The translations under genes were made by a program, and so were the position numbers. From Anastrepha obliqua (taxonomy: Eukaryota; Arthropoda; Insecta; Diptera; Tephritidae), in the NCBI RefSeq assembly GCF_027943255.1, contig NC_072894.1, positions 78,965,601-79,029,600 of the forward strand: a stretch of 64,000 bases of DNA, given 5' to 3'. Positions 55,136 to 64,000 of this stretch are shown here, one piece after another. Position 1 is the first letter of the stretch; each line of letters starts with the position of its first letter. The notes under the pieces are model-generated. The model saw only the letters and a list, made by a program, of their open reading frames with translations. It was not told where the DNA came from and did not search any database.

Positions 55136-55716
55136 CATATGCATATATTTATAAAGCTTTTATATCTGTTTTTATTGTATGCAAGTGAAAGTGTATATTC
55201 GTGTTATAATTCGTTTTAGATATACGAGTACATAATACGGGTATTACAAGGTGGTCCATATAGCATTTAGAACTTAATTTTCATGCCTGAATGTATTTGA
55301 ATGAATTCTTTTTGTTTTTGTATTTGAAAGCAAGGCTGATAGGTTACTAGGTTTGGTCATCCGAAGCAAAATTATGAGAGTTACTTCGGCTGTCACGCCT
55401 TAAGGGATTCGGCAGGAGAATTCTGGCCACTCATTTCACACGTACTCTAGAGGTGTGATTATGAATGCTTTGTACTACACCGCATAACTTCCACAAAAAA
55501 TCGAAATTCAACAGACTGCTAATTTTTCCTAAGTTGTGCTAAGCTCCGGGTAATCAGACATATACAAAGTGCATTGAATGAATTTTTATCTGTAAGTTTA
55601 AAACTTATGCGAAGCTGTGCCAAGTGTTTGCTCGCCCAATCAGTCGTCGTTCAGTCGACAAGGAAGTAAGGAATAAGTGAAGGAGGAATAAGTGATGGTT
55701 GCGCTAATTTTTCTTA

Positions 55717-56939
55717 TTGGGTTGGCAACTAAGTAATTGCGTATTTCACTCATGGATGGCTTTAGTTGAATTTTTAGGTTTGCAGACGTAGTACAAATGT
55801 AAAACACATTTTCTTATTTGATAGTTCGCAATTCAGCGGTCAATCAGTAAAAAAAGTTTTTTGATCGGTTGCGTAGTTTTCGTTTGGCGTTCGTTGAAAA
55901 ATGGAAAATCAAAAGGAACATTTTCGTCATATTTGGTTTTTTTATTTCCGCAAACGGAAAATCGCATCGCAAGCTCATAAAAAGGTATGTGCTGTTTATG
56001 GTGACGAAGCCTTAAAAGAACGGCAGTGCCAAAATTGGTTTGCCAAATTTCGTTCTAGGGACTTTTCACTCGAAAAATGAAAAACGCTCTGGTCGTGCAG
56101 TTAAAGTTGATGACGCCCTAATCAAAGCAATAATCGATTCGGATCGTCACAGTACTACACGTGAGTTTGCAAAGACGCTTCATGTATCACATACATGCAT
56201 TGAAAATCACTTAAAACCACTTTGCTATGTTCAAAAACTCGATGCATGGGTTACTCACGAACTGAAAGAAACTCATTTAACGCAACGCATTAACAGCTGC
56301 GATTTGCTAAATAAACGTAATGAAAATGATCCATTTTTAAAACGACTGATAACTGGCTTTGAAAAATTGGTTGTTTAAAACAATATCAAGCGGAAAAGAT
56401 CGTTGCTCCACGCCAGGTGAACCAACTCAAACAACATCAAAAGCTGACCTTCACCAAAAGAAGGTTTTGCTATCGGTTTGGTGGGATTACAAAGGAATTG
56501 GCTACTTTGAACTCTCGAACGAACCGAAGTTCAATTCTGATGTCTACATTAAACAACTAACGAAATTAAACAATGCAGATGAAGAAAAGCGGCTCGAATT
56601 GACAAATCGAAAAAGTATTGCAAGGCCACACACATCTTTGGCCGCTCGGCAAAAATTATTGGAGCTTGGTTGGAATGTTTTTTTGATTCGATCTTTACAA
56701 AACTCCTTGAATGGTAAAAATTTCAATAATGATGATGATATCAAATCGTACCTGATTCAGTTTTTTGCTAATAAAAACCAGAAGTTTTATGAACGTGGGA
56801 CTTAATGCTGCTTGAAAGATGGCAAAAGGTTATTGATTAAAATGTGCAATACATTACAGAATAAAGTTATTTAGTTCCTTAAAAAAATTTTCTTTGATTT
56901 TCAAAAAAAATAATTCGCAATTACTTAGTTGCCAATCAA
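55717..56939 (+). mobile_element. Mariner (DD34D), 1223 bp, all catalytic sites lost
   Basis: TTGGGTTGGCAACTAAGTAA at 55717 and, inward from 56939, TTGATTGGCAACTAAGTAAT are inverted ends (about 27 bp, one indel) at TA. The transposase starts MENQKEHFRHIWFFYFRKRK at 55901. After one frame change it keeps long recognisable stretches: DSDRHSTTREFAKTLHVSHT, NENDPFLKRLITG, KVLLSVWWDYKGIGYFELSN. The first D (in the G-D-E-K-W context) is Phe, and the regions of the second and third D are deleted. TIRs and flanks are otherwise well preserved. Confidence 0.9.
56040..56805 (+). pseudogene. Mariner transposase with three damaged catalytic sites
   Basis: Residues around the sites: LITGFEKLVV then a stop (expected D-E-K-W), NRKSIARPHTSLAARQKLLE, where the HHDN stretch is missing, and ELGWNVFLIRSLQNSLNGKN, where the PDLAPSDY stretch is missing. 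Between and after them the protein follows the normal family order to FANKNQKFYERGT, and the last ~20 residues are cut by a stop at 56805. Two frames overlap at 56359-56378. Confidence 0.85.
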
Positions 56940-57489
56940 TATATCAATAACCAAATCTCAGTTTTTTCCGAAACAAACCATAGACGCAACCCAAGTGACG
57001 TAAACAAATCAGCTGATTTCTCAAAATCGCTGAGAGCAGGTTTACGGTCTGATGCTGACTACAACTTCTCAATTATTTTCACCATGATGAGAAATAGTAA
57101 ACGTTGCCATTCAACATAGAATCCAATTTCAATCAAATTACTATACTTCTATGGCTGATTTTTTTACCCAACCTGGCCCATTCTGTGAATCAAATTTTTC
57201 AGTACACTTCGCCAGTTTTGGCATTTATCTCACCAATGGCAATTTCGAAGTCATGTCTCTCATTCATGACACTTGAATCGTCTCTTAATCTTAACGGCTA
57301 ATCGGTTAATGCTTTTAAGATTACCCAACCTTCTTCAAGCGAAAAGCGGTACTTTCAACAAATTTATAATGACAGACTCAATTTCGGAAATTACTGACAC
57401 AACACAGATGTCATTTTCGCTGTCAAAGTAAACAATAAAAAATCATAGTTCAAATTTCAAAATCTAAGTAGACCACCCTGTGGTAATAA

Positions 57490-58389
57490 AATGATAAGAT
57501 ATTCTGCTTTATATACCTTACAAGGTAATTTTTTTAATGCAATACATTTTGTGTTTTTTCATCGTATTCTCTAAAGATAAACCATAAGCACAATTCATTG
57601 CGATTCATTAACATATTAACTCCTTCGTATGTATTAGTGACAAAATGTATTATTAGATAAAAATATGTTTGTAAATTTATATTGTAATATATTTTTAAAT
57701 AGTTTCTTGGGTTTTAAGGCCGGCGCAGTAGTAGCTTTTACTATTTAAATGAAGTTTTATCTCTTTGAAAAGTATTCTAATGACAAAAAGGGGTTATTTA
57801 CTCAATTACTAAAAGTTAAATGTTTTTCACTTAAACTTTACTAGTAGGCATGAGTCTAAAGTATTTAAAAAACCGCCTAAGATGGTTTGTAATAATTCGA
57901 TTTGTACAAATTAGTAGTAGAAACCTTTAATTGTTAATTATATACTGAATTAGAATTTGATTGCCAATGAAAAATATTGAGTATGTAGTCGAAAAAGTTC
58001 ATGTAGCTTTCGTGAAAATAATACATAACATAAGTCTTTTATGTAATTTGTTGGATATTTGTTGTAGTTGTTGAAAATAATAAAATTTATAAAGACTATA
58101 TATAGAAGATAGGAGCTAAGGCCTCTAAGTAGCCGATTCTACTTCGCTCGAATTTTACACAAATATATAATACATATATAAGTATATTTGTGGTACATAA
58201 CAGCAAAGGAACAGACATCTCATATTCCCAGCTGCGGTGATGTTCTAACTACTTTAAGACACTGGCTTATTAGCATTTGCGTCTAGAAATTTCCTACAAG
58301 GCGTTTTGATTAAAAGCACGCAAATCCTGTTGTGATTAGAATCTGACCACTGCCTCCCACCAGCGCATATAGAATTTCTTTTTCTAATA
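57490..58389. other. No gene seen
   Basis: A+T-rich spacer with stops in all frames up to the next DD41D element. Confidence 0.5.
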
Positions 58390-59258
58390 AGGCGTTTTTC
58401 AATAGGTGCGCTTCAACTTTTTTCCGATAGGGAGGGCGAACGACGCAATATTTTTTATTTTTCGCTTGTCATTTGTAAACTTCATTAGTATACATTTCAT
58501 CATGGAACGCTACACACTTGAGCAACGCTTGCAAATCATTGAATTTTATTATAAAAATGCGTGTTCTGTTAAGAAAGTTTAAAGTCGAAAAATCATCTTC
58601 AGTGATGAAGTTCACTTTTGGCTCAATGGTTTTGTCAACAAGCAAAATATGAGTTACTGGGCAGAAAGCAATCCACACGTGATTCATGAGGCACCGTTGC
58701 ATCCCGAAAAAATCTCTGTTTGGTGCGGTTTACATGCCGGCGGCGTAATTGGCCCATATTTTTTCGTTGACGAGAACGATCGCCACGTTACTGTGAATGG
58801 AAATCGATACCGCGACATGATAAACTATTATTTTTTGCCGCAATTGAATGGTATGAACTTAGACGACATGTGGTTTCAACAGGACGGGGCCACAAGCCAC
58901 ACAGCACACGCTACAATTGATTTGTTGAAGAGTAAGTTCGATGAGCGCATTATTTCCAGAAATGGACCGGTCGAATGGCCGCCGCGCTCGTGTGATTTGA
59001 CGCCTCTAGACTATTTTCTTTGGGGTTATGTGAAGTCATTGGTCTATAGTAACAAGCCGGCGACGATTTGTGAGCTCAGAGCCAATATTGAACGCGAAAT
59101 TGCTGGAATTTCGGCCGATTTATGCAAAAGAGTGGTCGAAAATTGGGTTCAACGATTGGACTTCGTAAAACGTGCACGCGGTGGTCATGCAAAAGAAATC
59201 GAATTTCATACTTAAATGTATATGTTCAAACTCGATAATAAAAAAAAAATTAGTTAAA
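58390..59258 (+). mobile_element. DD41D family A copy, right end missing
   Basis: Left end GCGTTTTTCAATAGGTGCGC after TA. MERYTLEQRLQIIEFYYKNA starts at 58503, then a stop at 58579 and a jump to the catalytic part, so the second half of the DNA-binding region is deleted. The sequence runs to KEIEFHT and the following aaaaattagttaaa but lacks the last ~70 bp with the right terminal repeat. It cannot be mobilised as a unit. Confidence 0.88.
58582..59215 (+). pseudogene. DD41D transposase, intact catalytic domain
   Basis: Open from just after the stop at 58579 to the TAA at 59213-59215. KIIFSDEVHFWLNGFVNKQN carries the first D, then IGPYFFVDENDRHVTVNGNR, MNLDDMWFQQDGATSHT (second D) and SCDLTPLDYFLWGYVKSLVY (third D), followed by the normal C terminus RANIEREIAGISADLCKRVV...EFHT. 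Exactly 41 residues separate the last two D. The first in-frame ATG (58649) lies after the first D, and the HTH is cut off, so the full frame is unlikely to be made as a working enzyme. Confidence 0.88.
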
Positions 59259-59329
59259 GTTGCCTTTTATATTTTGCGTCTTTGCAACACTACGTGTGAT
59301 GAACTGTAATTTAATATTCTCAGGTTTTA

Positions 59330-60360
59330 ATTAGTGAAATTTTCCGTCGATGATTTATTACGATTTTCAAAGTAAATAATTGAGACAGGCGTGCATTGAT
59401 CAACATACTTTGACATTTGGTGTAGAAGCATAACACTTAGCCACTGTGAAATGCAGTTACAAAGACTTTCAACGTGGTCGTTGGTCCTTGCAGGATGAAT
59501 TTTGTGAAGGCCGCCCAAAAACGCTTAGTGTGCCAATCGTTCCTGTGCGTCACGTGATATATGGCGAGATAGAGGCATGTTTTTGCGTTGGTGGGACCAG
59601 CATACATTAAATATTGTATGAAAATTTAGTCCTCAAGAAGGATTGTTTGACAATTACCCAAAAAAGACTTGTGTTGATTCGTGTAACGAAATGTTGAAGA
59701 AATTCAGCTGAGGAGGTTCAAAGTACATATATGACATCGTAACACGTGACGAATCTTGTATCTATGTATATGAGCTGGAAACAAAGCAGCAATCGACAGT
59801 ATGAGTGTTTCCAGATGAGCAGTATCTCAAAGCAAATGGTCGCCTGAAAATGAGCGTCGAAAAATCTGGTCATGTCGCAACTGTACCACTAGGGAAACTT
59901 AAACAACCTGAGTGGTACACAACGATTTGTTTGCCAGAAGTTTTCGAAGAATTAAGGTAAACCAGCCATCGAAAACCAATCAGCTTTCACAAAGACAATG
60001 CGAGCTCTCACGTATCGGCTCCCATAGTAGAGTTTTTGCGAACTCGAAATATCGAATTAATGGGTCATCCGCCTTACAGCTCTGGTTTGGTACCTAAAAT
60101 ATTCTTTTTGTTTCCGGACATAAAGAAATAAAAATAAAATAAAATTGAAGTACAACGTTTTTGAATGTTTAAAGCAGCTGTTGAAGCTCTTAAGCATCTC
60201 GTTTTGGAAGTATCCACTTCTCAGTGGCAAAAGTGTTTTGAAAATTGGTTCAAGTGAACGCAGAAGTATATTGACCACCAAGGAGAACATTTTAAAAAAC
60301 AACAAGACCATTTTCATTATTATTTAACTTTGTATTTATTATTGGGCGCAACATATAAAA
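59330..60360 (+). pseudogene. Mariner (DD34D) remnant
   Basis: In changing frames: KCSYKDFQRGRWSLQDEFCE, GRPKTLSVP, a degraded YMSWKQSSNRQYECFQMS, KSGHVATVPL, EWYTTICLPEVFEELR-like, KDNASSHVSAP, LRTRNIELMGHPPYSSGLVP, and a C terminus LVLEVSTSQWQKCFENWFK, TQKYIDHQGEHFKKQ. This is the motif order of a common insect mariner. The first D and the third D motif are changed. Many stops. Confidence 0.8.
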
Positions 60361-61464
60361 GGCAGCTCTGGGGATCATACAAGGAAATTTGCAACGACAT
60401 GTCTTGAGCCAAGCAAAGGCAAAGAATAACCGTAGTAGAGTGGGTTAGCAAGTTCTCGGATAATTTTAACTGCGCTAATTTTAGCGAGGAAACGAAAAAA
60501 AAACAAATCGCTTGATCCACTCAAAATAAACGTTTGTTTTATCGATGATCCCTTCAACCGATCTAATTCTCTTACCGGCGAGCTATTCCTTCATATTTGG
60601 TAATAGGAAATGGTCACAGGACCTAAGTAGGCCGATTTTCTTTGATGCGGGAAGAGGTCGGATTTTATTCACACAATTTTGGTCCAATACTGTAAGCAGG
60701 TGTCAATTGGCTCCAACAGCGGAGCCGATGAATGACTAACGCGAAGTGAATGCGAGAGAGCGCAAGCAAAAAATATGTCGCCATGACCAACCTTTAGCCT
60801 TCTTCGACTTCGATGCACCACAAGAAATCAACTGTCTCGACTGTTCGTTACAGCAGTAGTACACAATATACACATATATATTTATATATATATAATTTCC
60901 TTTAGCTCCTATTTGGGGGGTAGGGCCAGATCTTTGTTTCTGGTTTCTGTAATTGGTGTAATTCGGAAAGATGGAGGATTAGCTCAAGTTTTCTAGAACA
61001 ATGGTAGGGCTGCTACCTTGATAGCATAAAGCTATTATTTGGCATATGGTTACACCATTCAAGCCAGTTTTTATAGCGAGCCGCTTGATACAAGCCAGAC
61101 GCCCGCTGTAGCCGCCACTAACCTGTGAACAGACACTACATTCTATCCTGCGGCAGAGTTGTGTTGTGTGAATTGATCCTAGCTTTGGTGCTAACCCTCG
61201 ACTTTACCTACTTGGGAGGCCCTGCCCGTACCTATGCTGTCGCCGGCGTCGCTCTCGGGATTATTGCACTTACTGAGCCTCCTCATCACGGCACGATGAC
61301 AATCACCAGTATACAAAGAGACAAGCCATTGCACGCGCAGAGGCCAAGATAATTTTTTTTTTAATAAAAAAGTTATTTATAAACAAAATTGGATGACTAA
61401 TTTTGTTTATTTTTGCTTATCGACTTAAGCTCGTTTCAGACGTTAATGCATTTTTTTTCATAAC
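60361..61464. other. No gene supported
   Basis: Mixed sequence. The patch 60690-60850 (gcggagccgatgaatgacta, gcgagagagcgcaagc) resembles parts of the segmental repeat at 33600-34160. A GC-richer patch at 61090-61340 has an open frame of 75 codons with no recognisable motif and may be retroelement-derived. Confidence 0.4.
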
Positions 61465-61956
61465 TTGTCTGATATCGGTAGCGCCCATTTCTATAGAAAA
61501 ACTAACCGACAAAATATGATTGCTAAAGTACCATTATACCTACAACAAAAAAATCAAAATATAGTTCTTAATTGTTTTTGGCATTTTTTGGCTTGTTTCA
61601 CCTTGGATACTGCAGACGCATATGCACAAATGTTTATTTGCACAAGAAATTTCAATCTACCACAAATATTTGTGTGCCTTCTTCTTGTTGTATGGCGCAG
61701 TAATGATCACGCAAGCGTTATTGGCCCAGTTCCTCAAGGTGCGCCCGCCGTTTTCCCTTCCTGTGCGCCTATTTTAAGATATTTACGCGCGACTTCGAAT
61801 GTTCTTGGGACGTTTTTATACCGATTCGAAAAGTTAATTAGAAAAGGAACTAATTTCATATGCATAGAAGATAAAATATTAGATTTCACTTTCATTAATT
61901 GCAAATTTGTTCAATGCCAGCGCATTTTTATGGAAAATTTAAAAAGATGTATTTAA
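61465..61956 (+). other. Orphan open frame, 163 codons
   Basis: Starts MSDIGSAHFYRKTNRQNMIA and ends MENLKRCI. It includes a hydrophobic patch (IVLNCFWHFLACFTL) and a proline-rich turn (VIGPVPQGAPAVFPSCAPIL). It is long for this A+T-rich background, but I recognise no domain, and there is no clear start context or neighbour. cgtttcagacgttaatgc at 61431 and gcgctaaatcgttctaaaca at 62138 could be diverged ends of an unknown element around it. Coding status is uncertain. Confidence 0.3.
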
Positions 61957-63220
61957 TGCAATTTTTTTTATTAAAATTTTTCAAAATCTTAATATGTAAT
62001 TTAAATACATTTTTATGTATACCTTGCTGCATGAACTTTTTCAACTAAGTACATACATACTCGTATCTACAACGCGCATAATTTATTAAAATGTTTTAGT
62101 ATTAGCTACAGACACAAAAAAAGTTACAAAAGAACGGCGCTAAATCGTTCTAAACACGAATTCAATACTAGTCAACAAAGTAAAGTCTTTTCAAATGTTT
62201 ACAAAATATTTGTATGTATGTATGATGCTTGATGGGTTAATGATTCTATTGTGTTCGATATAAAATTCATTTTTGTATGGGTAACTCTCCTCCAGCGAAA
62301 CTACGCCGATTTGGATAGTTTATAGTTATATGTGTTATAGTTGTATTTGTTCTGCCAACTTAAGTACTTGCATGAATGCTTTGGTACTTAGAGACTTCAT
62401 TTTTGAGTATTAGCTTTGCTCATTATTAGTTTTTTGTTTTAATTGCACAAAAGCGAGAGCGTAACAACGCGTGTGAGAGGGAGCTGAGTATTTCGCTGGT
62501 GCATTTTTTTATTTTATTGTACTTTTAATTAAAATTACAAACATATTTAAGCATAAGCTACCGAAACTATTGGTTAAGTAAAATTTTAATCCACATAAGC
62601 AAACAATTTCAGGTTCATAAATAATTATAGGCAAAGGTAATAAACTTACAGGCAGTAAATTGTTTGTTTCCAAGGTTATACTTAAACTATTAATCATTAA
62701 TAGCTTTCGCTTAATTAAATTTGAATAAAAAACATTGCGTAAATCCTTCTTTAAACGTTCATAATTCATTTATCCAAAGGCAAAACCTGCGCACGCTAAA
62801 TATGCAGTTTTATCAAAAGTCTGTAGGAATTATAAATTAATTACAATATAATAAAAAAAGTATTTTCAAAACGGTCTACTGTCTTTTTGCTTGTACTTTT
62901 AACTAATTTTTTGCTTCCTTTAAAAAAAAAAATTTCTTCAATTTTTTTTATTACGCTCTCACTTTTAATGTGTACTTAAAACGTTAATGAACAAAGCTAC
63001 AGTTGTGATAATTTGTGAAGGATTAAATGTGATACCCCGCTTCAATATTTTATCATTTACTTTTTTGCATATCAGAAAAATTTTATTTACATACTTGGTT
63101 TTGTTAAAATTTCAAGAGTCTTTCAAGCACGAATTTCCTTCTTTGAATTCAAATTACGGATATATGTACATATGCAGTAAGAGTAGAGGATCTGCAATGT
63201 ATGCATGAATGAAAAATAAT
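61957..63220. other. No gene seen
   Basis: A+T-rich. The minus frame 62769-62509 and the plus frame 62987-63208 carry no recognisable motif. Confidence 0.5.
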
Positions 63221-64000
63221 AAAGGTTGGCGCAAAATTAATCACCCCATCGGAACAGACAAGCAATGGAGCGCGTTAAGTTCAAAATAAAGATTTGCAAA
63301 ATACTTTTTCTTTTTTGATTTAGTAAAAACGCTATTCAAAAACAAGATTGTGCCGCCTTGCACTTCCAAATTCCCGATGTCAGTTCTTTTATGTAGTAAC
63401 ATTTTTTATGACATTCAGGCATAACTGGGACCCTATCCCCGCAATTTTAGGCCGAACGTTATCTCTCAATTTCTCTCTATTCTCTTTCTTTGAGATGGTT
63501 CCATGGAAAATATTCCCAATAAATTATTCTTCTTTTTTATACTCTGTGAAATGTTAACAGTAGTTCATTAGACATATTTTCTGTACTTTTACTTAGAGCG
63601 GCAAAATAAATTAAGAACTTTGGCGCCATTTTGCTCAACATTTGGAGTTCTAGATTATGATACGATTGCAGTAAACGAGTGATATTGCCAATATCCGTCT
63701 AATCAACAACCAAAACCAAAAACGAAAAAAAGGATACTTTCATAACTTTTCTACATAGGCAATCCATTGGCGATAAACGCACTTCACGTGAAATGTAAAA
63801 TTGCCGAATGACACCTACTGACCACAATGCCCACCAAATAGTAGTGCGGCAAAGAAAAAGTATTACCAATATATTGCCGTGGATATTCTGATGCCAAATT
63901 ACTGTGGGAATTTTCGTTTATTTACGTACCACTTCAAATGAAAATCAGATTCGTCTACGAAGATGTTTTTCCAGCAAAACCATCCGTTTTAGATTCAAAT
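63221..64000 (-). mobile_element. DD41D-like element remnant, cut by window edge
   Basis: The left edge AAAGGTTGGCGCAAAATTAA tcacccc looks like a terminal repeat and matches the ends of the MITE at 42441. The minus strand at about 63960-63890 reads FVDESDFHLKWYVNKRKFPQ, the first catalytic D region of this transposase group, then a degraded NPRQYIGNT-like and IVVSRCHS-like stretch. The remainder to 63260 is too decayed to follow. The 5' part of the element lies beyond 64000. Confidence 0.6.

Larger units (their letters stand above)
55246..57486. mobile_element. Possible TIR element containing the mariner copy
   Basis: ACAAGGTGGTCCATATAGCA at 55246 and, inward from about 57482, ACAGGGTGGTCTACTTAGAT look like diverged inverted ends, both next to TATT. 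Excluding the mariner at 55717-56939 it would be about 1 kb and non-coding. The same acagggtgg start is seen at the right end of the remnant at 1-450. The call depends only on the ends. Confidence 0.4.

Overview
The window reads as dipteran nuclear DNA, most likely a tephritid-like fruit fly. It is strongly A+T-rich, has introns, is full of tatgtatg-type microsatellite, and is dominated by decayed transposons. The only host gene I can support is the 3' part of the RNA-binding protein gene alan shepard (shep), on the minus strand, in four exons (48366-48225, 48110-47740, 42319-42155, 41463-41323). These exons join in frame from the start of RRM2 to the stop codon. RRM1 and the 5' exons must lie beyond 64000. 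The fly assignment rests on the shep protein as I remember it and on transposon types known from tephritids; the genus is not determined.

Layout. 0-13 kb is a transposon graveyard: mariner-superfamily elements with DD41D spacing (rosa-like), a 3.05 kb Helitron with both ends but a gutted Rep, two DD34D mariner remnants, a Tc1-like remnant, a LINE 3' end and copies of a tRNA-like SINE. 13-31 kb is poorer in recognisable elements and holds long homopolymer and pentanucleotide tracts, nested MITE-like elements and A/CAA-rich (minus strand) sequence that could include shep 3' UTR. 31-40 kb again holds transposons: a DD41D copy inside a duplicated segment, a Tigger/pogo element inside a mariner remnant, two other mariner copies, and a PIF/Harbinger element reduced to the front ends of its two genes. 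41.3-48.4 kb is shep; its 5.4 kb intron carries a DD41D element nested in a TTAA-flanked element, plus a MITE, a SINE, a LINE piece and a mariner piece. 48.4-64 kb, which would be a shep intron if the gene continues as expected, contains LINE pieces (one with a 15-bp target duplication), more DD41D copies, a Tc1-like TIR element, a mariner that lost all three catalytic aspartates, and remnants up to the right edge.

The main theme is repeated reduction of mariner-superfamily elements to short non-autonomous forms. Two DD41D families each have copies with the same or nearly the same internal deletion, and two insertions can be dated against paralogous empty sites inside this window. In shep, two splicing features deserve attention: tandem acceptors 21 nt apart before the last coding exon, and a consensus donor 11 nt after the stop codon that implies a spliced 3' UTR.

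No convincing tRNA, rRNA, CRISPR or bacterial-type feature was seen. Most other open frames look like chance frames or antisense shadows of transposons.
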